In this document: piece after piece, positions 1 through 9,959 of the stretch | Layout of the letters: the number at the start of each line of letters is the position of its first letter | How positions within the stretch are numbered: position 1 is the stretch's first letter | Origin: Litoditis marina | Lineage: Eukaryota > Nematoda > Chromadorea > Rhabditida > Rhabditidae | Reading direction: 5' to 3' | DNA: 64,000 nt | Assembly: GCA_964036275.1 (NCBI GenBank) | Contig: CAXIWQ010000174.1 | Location: 109,217-173,216, forward strand | Notes under the pieces: generated by a model | What the model saw: only the letters and a program-made list of their open reading frames with translations | What the model was told of the DNA's origin: nothing | The model's database searches: none | Made by a program: the position numbers and the translations under genes

Positions 1-950
1 ACAAAAATTGGACAACTTGTTTAATTTTTGTCTTCAGAAAACAAACTGGACAATCTGTCCACTTTTTGTCCTCAAGGATATTGAAAAACTTTCCTCGGGA
101 CAAAAATTGGACAACATGTTAACTGTTTGTCTTCAGGAAACAAACTGGACAATCTGTCCACTTTTTGTCCTCAAGGATATTGAAAAACTTTCCTCGGGAC
201 AAAAATTGGACAACCTGTTTACTTTTTGTCTTCAGGAAACAAACTGGACAATCTGTCCACATTTTGTCCTCAAGGATCTCGAAAAAGATTCCTCAGGACA
301 AAAATTGGACAACCTGTTAACTCTTTGTCTTCAGGAAACAAACTGGACAATCTGTCCACTTTTTGTCCTCAAGGATATTGAAAAACTTTCCTCGGGACAA
401 AAATTGGACAACCTGTTTACTTTTTGTCTTCAGGAAACAAACTGGACAATCTGTCCACTTTTTGTCCTCAAGGATGTTGAAAACATTACCTCGGGACAAA
501 AAGTGGACAACCTGTTTACTTTTTGTCTTCAGGAAACAAACTGGACAATCTGTCCACTTTTTGTCCTCAAGGATGTTGAAAACATTTCCTCGGGACAAAA
601 ATTGGACAACCTGTTTACTTTTTGTCTTCAGGAAACCAACTGGACTGGACAATCTGCCCACCTTTTGTCCTCAAGGATGTTGAAAACATTACCTCGGGAC
701 AACAATTGGACAATCTGTCCACTTTTTGTCCTCAAGGATGTTGAAAACATTTCCTCGGGACAAAAATTGGACAACCTGTTTACTTTTTGTCTTCAGGAAA
801 CCAACTGGACTGGACAATCTGCCCACCTTTTGTCCTCAAGGATGTTGAAAACATTACCTCGGGACAAAAATTGGACAATCTGTTCACTTTTTGTCCTCAA
901 GGATGTTGAAAACATTTCCTCGGGACAAAAATTGGACGACCTGTTCACTT
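1..950. repeat. Satellite A array, left segment (99-bp period)
   Basis: Tandem repeats with a 99-bp period, visible as GGGACAAAAATTGG recurring at about 97, 196 and onward. Each unit is a 38-bp alpha half (GGACAACCTGTTTAC... ending AACAAACT) followed by a 61-bp beta half (GGACAATCTGTCCAC... ending GGGACAAAAATT). Both halves share a GGACAAYCTGTYYACTTTTT core and a following GTCYTCARGGA, so they look like an old duplication that diverged. From about 630 and 800 two units carry an extra 5 bp (repeated CTGGA). The array continues off the left edge. Because 99 is divisible by 3, a 347-codon open frame spans 8-1051; it is a by-product of the repeat. Confidence 0.95.
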
Positions 951-1705
951 TTGAAAATAGGTACAACATTGGACTGTTTCCAAAGATTTGGCAACGTACC
1001 AGTTCTCAGACTACATTCGAAAATGAGAGAAAGTGGATGTGCAAGGACTAGCGCCAAATTCTTATAGAAAGATGTTGGTATATTGTCGGGGCCGCAAGAG
1101 AATTTGTTTTTCAATGTTTTCAGACGCTCATAGACAATATAGGGAGATACATCAAGTGTACTTAATGTCCCATCTGTTGCTTTGGTAACCTCAAAATCAG
1201 CTAAATTATCTCTAGTGAAAACTGTGCAAAAGTGTTTATTGAAAATTTCAGCTCGTTGTTTGTCATCTGAGACTATACCTTCAGCTGTTTGCAGTGGAGG
1301 TAATTGCACTTTATGCAATAGTTCGTTCTTGACATATGACCAAAACTGCTTTGGGTTACTTGATGTGACAGCTTTCAGTTCTTTGTTAGCTATGAAATTC
1401 CTCAACGAAATTTTGTATCGTTTTTGGATCTCTTTGTATTTAACTACATGCGCCATGTTATTAGACTGTTTCTGTTTCAAGTAAAGCCGTTCGCATTTGC
1501 GCTTGAGGCGTTTTAGCCAGTCAGGAAAAATAGAATTATTACTTGACTGAAGAGGTACATATTTCTTGATTATAGGGTCAATGATGGCTAAGAAGATACA
1601 ATACATGCTGTCACAATTTGTACAAGCGCTGAATCTATAATTCCAATCTATCATAGAAAGTTCCTGCTCAATCGCATCATAATTCGCTTTACGGTAACAA
1701 AGAGA
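951..1705 (-). pseudogene. LINE ORF2, linker and N-terminal reverse transcriptase fragment
   Basis: The frame continues ORF2 after the homopolymer slip, in a different register. About 150 residues of linker contain basic stretches such as DWLKRLKRKCERLYLKQK and RNFIANKELKAVTSSNPKQFW, typical of the region between endonuclease and RT. Next comes the conserved entry into RT: SCGPDNIPTSFYKN, then LAHPLSLIFECSLRTGTLPN and LWKQSNVVPIFK, matching RT fingers motifs 0 to 1. The codons after VVPIFK translate antisense satellite A (SEQVVQFLSRGN...), so the reading frame is chimeric up to its stop at 884. The YxDD active-site region and everything beyond are missing, so no RT activity is possible. Confidence 0.87.
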
Positions 1706-1715
1706 GGGGGGGGGG
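1706..1715 (-). other. Homopolymer run (10 C on coding strand) at the ORF2 frame break
   Basis: Ten consecutive G on the plus strand. The endonuclease frame enters it as ...ATT GAT GCA CCC and stops soon after; the RT frame leaves it as ...CCC TCT CTT TGT. The two ORF2 halves differ in register only across this run, so a single-base length change here accounts for the break. Confidence 0.9.
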
Positions 1716-2426
1716 TGCATCAATAGTTTGCAAGTTTTTCGGAATATTCAAAAACGCCTCAACTCTGTGATGATCACTTATTTGTGAAGTCACATTCAAA
1801 TCAAATAACAGCGCATCGTCGGTGGTTAAAACTAGATCAAGAATATTGTTACCCCTAGTTGCAGAATTTACTAATTGTTTAAAACCGAGCTCAGAAATTA
1901 TGTGTTTGAATTGCGTGTTCATAGTACCCGGAGTTATATTAGCTAACCAATTTATGTCAGGAAGATTGAAATCTCCAGCAACTATATGTTTGGAACAACC
2001 TCTAAGTTTAGGTAAATTCTCAATATATGCGTTGAATAGATTTGGAAAATTAATATCGTTGCCAGGACTTCTATACCCCCCAGTAAGAAAGAATGGTTCG
2101 CAGTTTTTAGATGAAAGTAGAACAGTGATAATTTCGGAGGAATGGTTTGCTAGTCTGGATTGAACCTCACCGATGAAGTTGTCTGGATAATAAATGCTCA
2201 CGCCACCGCCCGTTGTTTTCTTGGAAACAGAAGACCTGCACACGTGAACAGCATTGTAATTTTGAATGGAAACGTCGTTTGAATTGGTCTGCTCACTGAA
2301 AAAAGTTTCTGTGAATACAGCAATTGTAGTCTGTAAAGATAATTCAAGAGATAAATCAATTTGTTTGCTTTTGAAACCACGAACATTTGCCAAGAGAAAT
2401 TTCGGATAATCTAACGGTTCAAACAT
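1716..2426 (-). pseudogene. LINE ORF2, apurinic-type endonuclease domain
   Basis: This is the N-terminal endonuclease of ORF2, in the exonuclease-endonuclease-phosphatase family, which nicks target DNA to prime reverse transcription. Visible motifs are N14 in LLANVRG, E40 in FTETFF, G73-Y80 (GGGVSIYY), R119 in GGYRSPG, D152 and N154 in VAGDFNLPDINW, N194-D197 in GNNILDLVLT, and D218-H219 in ISDHH. These cover the expected catalytic and metal-binding residues, so the domain looks complete. The ATG at 2426 lies 8 bp beyond the ORF1 stop at 2435. The frame is lost at a run of ten G (C on the coding strand) at 1706-1715, just before the RT linker, and terminates at 1689. That makes this part of a broken ORF2. 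The frame slip could be real decay or a homopolymer sequencing error. Confidence 0.88.
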
Positions 2427-2434
2427 TATTGATT

Positions 2435-3226
2435 CTAAACACCCTGAGGTGAAGTAACTCCCTGATTTACCCTCCTACCCGATTCGATCTTCTCCTGGCT
2501 CCCAGCTTTTTTGTTTGGTCCTACGTCTACAAGCTTGCATTGATTATCGATCACTTTGTACATCTTCTTTCCATCTCCAGCAGCATTCATTTCACGACAC
2601 CAATTCCTCAGGGCCCGGTTGTAGTTGAGCTCACCACGGGTCATGTCTTTGCGGCTATATTTTCCAAGACCCGAGGTGCCGATGCAGTACTTGATGTCTC
2701 GATAGTATTCCTTCTTGGCGACATGAATTTTGATGATTCTGTCGCCTCCATCCGGCTTCACACGACCATGGCGATGACAATCTACGACAGAATCCTCCGG
2801 GATGTTGGCAGCTGTCAGTTTGGATCTGACAGCCTGTAACAAATTTTCATCCGGAGTTTCTTTACAACCGACCAGGACAATGGAAGAATCCTTCTTCTTT
2901 TCAATACGCTCTTGTACGTCTTGAAACGTTACGAAATCATTGTACTTTGGGAGTGGAAAAGGGGCCGCGACCACAGAAGCAAATTGTGCTTGCGTTGTGG
3001 TGGGACTTCGGGACGACAGCAGAGTTTCAACCACTCCAAGTAGATTTTCAACTTGTCTCGACAGATGACCATTGGCTTCGACCAGCTTATTGACAGTGTT
3101 GATAAGAATGTTCAACTCACTGGGACCTTCAGTGACCTCACTTTTGTTGTTTTGTGATGAATCGGCAGGCAGGGGAGATTGTATGACCAAAGTCTGACTT
3201 GAACGCAATTTCTTCCTTGGACTCAT
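2435..3226 (-). CDS. LINE ORF1 protein (coiled coil plus RRM-like region), 263 aa
   Basis: This is the ORF1 (RNA-binding) protein of the LINE; in related elements it coats the element RNA in the retrotransposition particle. I chose the ATG at 3226 (MSPRKKLRSS) because the 20 codons upstream read partly through antisense satellite A and cannot be native. Residues 1-36 are basic and Ser/Pro-rich. Residues 37-70 show heptad spacing (L38, I42, V45, V49, L55, V59, L62, V66, L69), suggesting a trimerising coiled coil. Residues 114-178 run from SSIVLVG to KIHVAKKEYYRDI and resemble the RRM/L1-ORF1-like fold. Residues 189-213 (KYSRKDMTRGELNYNRALR) match the basic C-terminal pattern of such proteins. 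There is no visible zinc knuckle. The frame is intact from this ATG to its stop, but the copy as a whole is dead because ORF2 is broken. Confidence 0.82.
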   Translation of the reverse strand: MSPRKKLRSSQTLVIQSPLPADSSQNNKSEVTEGPSELNILINTVNKLVEANGHLSRQVENLLGVVETLLSSRSPTTTQAQFASVVAAPFPLPKYNDFVTFQDVQERIEKKKDSSIVLVGCKETPDENLLQAVRSKLTAANIPEDSVVDCHRHGRVKPDGGDRIIKIHVAKKEYYRDIKYCIGTSGLGKYSRKDMTRGELNYNRALRNWCREMNAAGDGKKMYKVIDNQCKLVDVGPNKKAGSQEKIESGRRVNQGVTSPQGV

Positions 3227-3260
3227 GGCAACCGACCGCACGCGAGAAATGAACAGACCA

Positions 3261-4623
3261 GGACAAAAATTGGACAATCTGTTCACTTTTTGTCCTCAAG
3301 GATGTTGAAAACATTTCTTCGGGACAAAAATTGGACGACCTGTTCACTTTTTGTCTTCAGGAAACCAACTGGACAATCTGTCCACCTTTTGTCCTCAAGG
3401 ATGTTGAAAACATTACCTCGGGACAAAAATTGGACAATCTGTCCACATTTTGTCCTCAAGGATATTGAAAAACTTTCCTCGGGACAAAAATTGGACAACC
3501 TGTTTACTTTTCGTCTTCAGGAAACCAACTGGACAATCTGTCCACCTTTTGTCCTCAAGGATGTTGAAAACATTACCTTGGGACAAAAATTGGACAATCT
3601 GTTCACTTTTTGTCCTCAAGGATGTTGAAAACATTTCTTCGGGACAAAAGTTGGACGACCTGTTCACTTTTTGTCTTCAGGAAACCAACTGGACAATCTG
3701 TCCACCTTTTGTCCTCAAGGATGTTGAAAACATTACCTCGGGACAAGAATTGGACAATCTGTCCACATTTTGTCCTCAAGGATATTGAAAAACTTTCCTC
3801 GGGACAAAAATTGGACAACCTGTTTACTTTTTGTCTTCAGGAAACCAACTGGACAATCTGTCCACCTTTTGTCCTCAAGGATGTTGAAAACATTACCTTG
3901 GGACAAAAATTGGACAATCTGTCCACTTTCTGTCCCCAAGGATGTTGAAAACATTTCTTCGGGACAAAAATTGGGCAACCTGTTTACTTTTTGTCTTCAG
4001 GAAACCAACTGGACAATCTGTCCATCTTTTGTCCTCAAGGATGTTGAAAACATTACCTTGGGACAAAAATTGGACAATCTGTCCACTTTCTGTCCCCAAG
4101 GATGTTGAAAACATTTCTTCGGGACAAAAATTGGACAACCTGTTTACTTTTTGTCTTCAGGAAACCAACTGGACAATCTGTCCATCTTTTGTCCTCAAGG
4201 ATGTTGAAAACATTACCTCGGGACAAAAATTGGACAATCTGTCCACTTTTTGTCCTCAAGGATGTTGAAAACATTTCCTCGGGACAAAAATTGAACAACC
4301 TGTTTACTTTTTGTCTTCAGGAAACCAACTGGACAATCTGTCCACCTTTTGTCCTCAAGGATGTTGAAAACATTACCTCGGGACAAAAAGTGGACAACCT
4401 GTTTACTTTTTGTCTTCAAGAAACAAACTGGACAATCTGTCCACTTTTTGTCCTCAAGGATGTTGAAAACATTTCCTCGGGACAAAAATTGGACAACTTG
4501 TTTAATTTTTGTCTTCAGGAAACCAACTGGACAATCTGTCCACCTTTTGTCCTCAAGGATGTTGAAAACATTTCCTCGGGACAAAAATTGGACAACCTGT
4601 TTACTTTTTGTCTTCAGGAAACA
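3261..4623. repeat. Satellite A array, second segment (61/99/160/320-bp organisation)
   Basis: The same alpha and beta half-units resume right of the LINE. Here beta-only (61 bp) and alpha-beta (99 bp) units alternate to give a 160-bp period, and variant marks such as GGACGACCTGTTCAC recur every 320 bp (about 3331 and 3651). Later copies show the substitutions CTTTCTGTCCCC and CCATCTTTTG. This stretch matches the one 1755 bp further right, so it is the partial left end of the 1755-bp higher-order repeat. Confidence 0.94.
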
Positions 4624-4861
4624 ATATAATAATAATCTTTTACGGCAACTATTTCAGCCGTGTGCTTTATTGAGAAAATTACATAATCACACACAAATCA
4701 TATATCAACCGTAGAAGGACTGTCCGTAGAGGGGTGGAGATAGGCATGGGTGAGCTTTGTAACCAGCTCATGCGGTCCGCCAGACAGATACCGCGGCGAG
4801 CGGGGATCGAACCCAGGTCTGTGGAGCGACAGCCGAACGCTAACCACTTGACCACTCGGCC
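4624..4861 (-). mobile_element. tRNA-derived SINE, copy 1 (238 bp)
   Basis: The element reads on the minus strand. Its head holds a pol III A box, TGGCCGAGTGG (complement of 4852-4862, with the leading T supplied by flanking satellite), and a B box, GGTTCGATCC (complement of 4804-4813), as in a tRNA-Ser/Leu-like progenitor. The body (4650-4800) is not tRNA-like. It ends with an AATAAA-containing stretch and an ATT trinucleotide tail at 4624-4637. The flanking satellite would join almost seamlessly without it; at most a 3-bp CAA duplication is possible. The acceptor stem and anticodon arm do not read as a functional tRNA. Confidence 0.88.
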
Positions 4862-6378
4862 AAACTGGACAATCTGTCCACTTTTTGTCCTCAAGGATAT
4901 TGAAAAACTTTCCTCGGGACAAAAATTGGACAACCTGTTTACTTTTTGTCTTCAGGAAACCAACTGGACAATCTGTCCACCTTTTGTCCTCAAGGATGTT
5001 GAAAACATTACCTTGGGACAAAAATTGGACAATCTGTTCACTTTTTGTCCTCAAGGATGTTGAAAACATTTCTTCGGGACAAAAATTGGACGACCTGTTC
5101 ACTTTTTGTCTTCAGGAAACCAACTGGACAATCTGTCCACCTTTTGTCCTCAAGGATGTTGAAAACATTACCTCGGGACAAAAATTGGACAATCTGTCCA
5201 CATTTTGTCCTCAAGGATATTGAAAAACTTTCCTCGGGACAAAAATTGGACAACCTGTTTACTTTTTGTCTTCAGGAAACCAACTGGACAATCTGTCCAC
5301 CTTTTGTCCTCAAGGATGTTGAAAACATTACCTTGGGACAAAAATTGGACAATCTGTTCACTTTTTGTCCTCAAGGATGTTGAAAACATTTCTTCGGGAC
5401 AAAAATTGGACGACCTGTTCACTTTTTGTCTTCAGGAAACCAACTGGACAATCTGTCCACCTTTTGTCCTCAAGGATGTTGAAAACATTACCTCGGGACA
5501 AAAATTGGACAATCTGTCCACATTTTGTCCTCAAGGATATTGAAAAACTTTCCTCGGGACAAAAATTGGACAACCTGTTTACTTTTTGTCTTCAGGAAAC
5601 CAACTGGACAATCTGTCCACCTTTTGTCCTCAAGGATGTTGAAAACATTACCTTGGGACAAAAATCGGACAATCTGTCCACTTTCTGTCCCCAAGGATGT
5701 TGAAAACATTTCTTCGGGACAAAAATTGGACAACCTGTTTACTTTTTGTCTTCAGGAAACCAACTGGACAATCTGTCCATCTTTTGTCCTCAAGGATGTT
5801 GAAAACATTACCTTGGGACAAAAATTGGACAATCTGTCCACTTTCTGTCCCCAAGGATGTTGAAAACATTTCTTCGGGACAAAAATTGGACAACCTGTTT
5901 ACTTTTTGTCTTCAGGAAACCAACTGGACAATCTGTCCATCTTTTGTCCTCAAGGATGTTGAAAACATTACCTCGGGACAAAAATTGGACAATCTGTCCA
6001 CTTTTTGTCCTCAAGGATGTTGAAAACATTTCCTCGGGACAAAAATTGAACAACCTGTTTACTTTTTGTCTTCAGGAAACCAACTGGACAATCTGTCCAC
6101 CTTTTGTCCTCAAGGATGTTGAAAACATTACCTCGGGACAAAAAGTGGACAACCTGTTTACTTTTTGTCTTCAAGAAACAAACTGGACAATCTGTCCACT
6201 TTTTGTCCTCAAGGATGTTGAAAACATTTCCTCGGGACAAAAATTGGACAACTTGTTTAATTTTTGTCTTCAGGAAACCAACTGGACAATCTGTCCACCT
6301 TTTGTCCTCAAGGATGTTGAAAACATTTCCTCGGGACAAAAATTGGACAACCTGTTTACTTTTTGTCTTCAGGAAACA
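4862..6378. repeat. Satellite A array between SINE copies 1 and 2
   Basis: Alpha and beta units with 160/320-bp periodicity. SINE plus this segment forms a 1755-bp higher-order unit: corresponding marks sit exactly 1755 bp apart, for example the SINE ends (4624 and 6379) and repeated variants at about 3413 and 5168. Copies are nearly identical, with rare single differences such as GAAAAACTTT versus GAAATACTTT next to the SINE (about 4900 and 6655), implying recent duplication. Confidence 0.93.
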
Positions 6379-6616
6379 ATATAATAATAATCTTTTACGG
6401 CAACTATTTCAGCCGTGTGCTTTATTGAGAAAATTACATAATCACACACAAATCATATATCAACCGTAGAAGGACTGTCCGTAGAGGGGTGGAGATAGGC
6501 ATGGGTGAGCTTTGTAACCAGCTCATGCGGTCCGCCAGACAGATACCGCGGCGAGCGGGGATCGAACCCAGGTCTGTGGAGCGACAGCCGAACGCTAACC
6601 ACTTGACCACTCGGCC
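6379..6616 (-). mobile_element. tRNA-derived SINE, copy 2, carried by the 1755-bp duplication
   Basis: This copy is identical to copy 1 over the positions I compared, including A box, B box, AATAAA and ATT tail, and sits in the same satellite context. It therefore arose by duplication of the satellite unit and not by a second retroposition. Confidence 0.88.
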
Positions 6617-8392
6617 AAACTGGACAATCTGTCCACTTTTTGTCCTCAAGGATATTGAAATACTTTCCTCGGGACAAAAATTGGACAACCTGTTTACTTT
6701 TTGTCTTCAGGAAACCAACTGGACAATCTGTCCACCTTTTGTCCTCAAGGATGTTGAAAACATTACCTTGGGACAAAAATTGGACAATCTGTTCACTTTT
6801 TGTCCTCAAGGATGTTGAAAACATTTCTTCGGGACAAAAATTGGACGACCTGTTCACTTTTTGTCTTCAGGAAACCAACTGGACAATCTGTCCACCTTTT
6901 GTCCTCAAGGATGTTGAAAACATTACCTCGGGACAAAAATTGGACAATCTGTCCACATTTTGTCCTCAAGGATATTGAAAAACTTTCCTCGGGACAAAAA
7001 TTGGACAACCTGTTTACTTTTTGTCTTCAGGAAACCAACTGGACAATCTGTCCACCTTTTGTCCTCAAGGATGTTGAAAACATTACCTTGGGACAAAAAT
7101 TGGACAATCTGTTCACTTTTTGTCCTCAAGGATGTTGAAAACATTTCTTCGGGACAAAAATTGGACGACCTGTTCACTTTTTGTCTTCAGGAAACCAACT
7201 GGACAATCTGTCCACCTTTTGTCCTCAAGGATGTTGAAAACATTACCTCGGGACAAAAATTGGACAATCTGTCCACATTTTGTCCTCAAGGATATTGAAA
7301 AACTTTCCTCGGGACAAAAATTGGACAACCTGTTTACTTTTTGTCTTCAGGAAACCAACTGGACAATCTGTCCACCTTTTGTCCTCAAGGATGTTGAAAA
7401 CATTACCTTGGGACAAAAATCGGACAATCTGTCCACTTTCTGTCCCCAAGGATGTTGAAAACATTTCTTCGGGACAAAAATTGGACAACCTGTTTACTTT
7501 TTGTCTTCAGGAAACCAACTGGACAATCTGTCCATCTTTTGTCCTCAAGGATGTTGAAAACATTTCTTCGGGACAAAAATTGGACGACCTGTTCACTTTT
7601 TGTCTTCAGGAAACCAACTGGACAATCTGTCCACCTTTTGTCCTCAAGGATGTTGAAAACATTACCTCGGGACAAAAATTGGACAATCTGTCCACATTTT
7701 GTCCTCAAGGATATTGAAAAACTTTCCTCGGGACAAAAATTGGACAACCTGTTTACTTTTTGTCTTCAGGAAACCAACTGGACAATCTGTCCACCTTTTG
7801 TCCTCAAGGATGTTGAAAACATTACCTTGGGACAAAAATCGGACAATCTGTCCACTTTCTGTCCCCAAGGATGTTGAAAACATTTCTTCGGGACAAAAAT
7901 TGGACAACCTGTTTACTTTTTGTCTTCAGGAAACCAACTGGACAATCTGTCCATCTTTTGTCCTCAAGGATGTTGAAAACATTACCTCGGGACAAAAATT
8001 GGACAATCTGTCCACTTTTTGTCCTCAAGGATGTTGAAAACATTTCCTCGGGACAAAAATTGAACAACCTGTTTACTTTTTGTCTTCAGGAAACCAACTG
8101 GACAATCTGTCCACCTTTTGTCCTCAAGGATGTTGAAAACATTACCTCGGGACAAAAAGTGGACAACCTGTTTACTTTTTGTCTTCAAGAAACAAACTGG
8201 ACAATCTGTCCACTTTTTGTCCTCAAGGATGTTGAAAACATTTCCTCGGGACAAAAATTGGACAACTTGTTTAATTTTTGTCTTCAGGAAACCAACTGGA
8301 CAATCTGTCCACCTTTTGTCCTCAAGGATGTTGAAAACATTTCCTCGGGACAAAAATTGGACAACCTGTTTACTTTTTGTCTTCAGGAAACA
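6617..8392. repeat. Satellite A array, last segment, with a 259-bp internal gain
   Basis: The third higher-order unit runs from SINE copy 2 to the SINE remnant, 2014 bp instead of 1755. The extra 259 bp equals one 160-bp plus one 99-bp unit. It appears at about 7562, where a unit bearing the CCATCTTTTG mark switches abruptly to one with TTCTTCGGG and GGACGACC. This is the signature of unequal exchange between misaligned units. Confidence 0.9.
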
Positions 8393-8422
8393 ATATAATA
8401 ATAATCTTTTACGGCAACTATT
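8393..8422 (-). mobile_element. SINE copy 3, truncated to its 3' tail at the satellite junction
   Basis: The ATT tail and following TCTTTTACGGCAACTATT match the first ~30 bp of SINE copies 1 and 2, with satellite A to the left as in those copies. Instead of TCAGCCGTGTGC the sequence continues with GCGAATACGAAG, the satellite B monomer. Both sequences contain TT at the join, so there is 2-bp microhomology. The tRNA head is absent. Confidence 0.9.
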
Positions 8423-9959
8423 GCGAATACGAAGTTCCATTTGCGAGTAATTGCGAATACGAAGTTTCATTTGCGAGTAATTGCGAATACGAAGTTTCAT
8501 TTGCGAGAAATTGCGAATACGAGGTTTTATTTGCGAATAATTGCGAATACGATGTTTCATTTGCGAGTAATTGCGAATACGAAGTTTCATTTGCGAGTAA
8601 TTGCGAATACCAAGTTTCATTTGCGAATACGATGTTTCATTTGCGAATAATTGCGAATACGAAGTTTCATTTGCGAATACGATGTTTCAATTGCGAGTAA
8701 TTGCGAATACGAAGTTTCATTTGCGAGTAATTGCGAATACGAAGTTTCATTTGCGAGTAATTGCGAATACGATGTTTCATTTGCGAATAATTGCGAATAC
8801 GATGTTTCATTTACGAGTAATTGCGAATACGAAGTTTCATTTGCGAGTAATTGCGAATACGAAGTTTCATTTGCGAATACTATGTTTCATTTGCGAATAA
8901 TTGCGAATACGAAGTTTCATTTGCGAATACGAAGTTTCATTTGCGAATACGAAGTTTCATTTGCGAGTAATTGCGAATACGAAATTTCATTTGCGAGTAA
9001 TTGTGAATACGAAGTTTCATTTGCGAGTAATTGCGAATACGAAGTTTCATTTGCGAGTAATTGTGAATACGAAGTTTCATTTGCGAGTAATTGCGAATAC
9101 GAAGTTTCATTTGCGAGTAATTGCGAATACGAAGTTTCATTTGCGAGAAATTGCGAATACGAGGTTTTATTTGCGAATAATTGCGAATACGATGTTTCAT
9201 TTGCGAGTAATTGCGAATACGAAGTTTCATTTGCGAGTATTTGCGAATACGAAGTTTCATTTGCGAATACGATGTTTCATTTGCGAATAATTGCGAATAC
9301 GAAGTTTCATTTGCGAATACCATGTTTCAATTGCGAGTAATTGCGAATACGAAGTTTCATTTGCGAGTAATTGCGAATACGAGGTTTCATTTGCGAATAA
9401 TTGCGAATACGATGTTTCATTTACTAGTAATTGCGAATAAGAAGTTTCATTTGCGAGTAATTGCGAATACGAAGTTTCATGTGCGAGTAATTGCGAATAC
9501 GAAGTTTCATTTGCGAATACGATGTTTCATTTGCGAATAATTGCGAATACGAAGTTTCATTTGCGAATACGATGTTTCAATTGCGAGTAATTGCGAATAC
9601 GAAGTTTCATTTGCGAGTAATTGCGAATACGAAGTTTCATTTGCGAATAATTGCGAATACGAAGTTACATTTGCGAGTAATTGCGATTACGAAGTTTCAT
9701 TTGCGAGTAATTGCGAATACGAAGTTTCATTTGCGAGTAATTGCGAATACGAGGTTTCATTTGCGAATAATTGCGAATACGATGTTTCATTTACGAGTAA
9801 TTGCGAATACGAAGTTTCATTTGCGAGTAATTGCGAATACGAAGTTTCATTTGCGAGTAATTGCGAATACGAAGTTTCATTTGCGAATAACTGCGAATAC
9901 GAAATTTCATTTGCGAGTAATTGCGAATACGAAGTTTCATTTGCGAGTAATTGCAAATA

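Larger units (their letters stand above)
951..3260 (-). mobile_element. CR1/Jockey-like LINE, 5' end kept, 3' half missing
   Basis: A non-LTR retrotransposon lies on the minus strand inside satellite A. Reading from 3260 down, it has a short leader, ORF1 (3226-2435), then ORF2 starting 8 bp after the ORF1 stop. ORF2 encodes an endonuclease and only the first part of a reverse transcriptase. At about 951 the RT reading frame runs straight into antisense satellite A, so RT palm motifs, the rest of ORF2, the 3' UTR and the tail are absent. At about 3260 satellite A resumes at GGACAAAAATTGG. No target-site duplication is visible. The CR1/Jockey placement is an inference from the EN-RT order and residue patterns; an alignment of the EN and RT parts would settle the clade. 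Confidence 0.9.

Noticed and set aside
8..1051. 347-codon open frame with 33-residue repeats
   Set aside because: It is the translation of 99-bp satellite A units (99 is divisible by 3) and ends within the LINE junction. Similar frames exist on the other strand because of the palindromic unit.
1182..2163. Plus-strand frames of 100 and 113 codons
   Set aside because: They are shadows of the LINE ORF2 on the minus strand.
4340..4360. TGGACA-ATC-TGTCCA as a steroid-receptor response element
   Set aside because: The 6-3-6 spacing resembles such sites, but it occurs in every beta unit and is explained as part of the satellite's dyad symmetry.
4802..4861. Functional tRNA gene
   Set aside because: A and B boxes are present, but the sequence lacks a convincing acceptor stem and anticodon arm and continues into a SINE body with an ATT tail.
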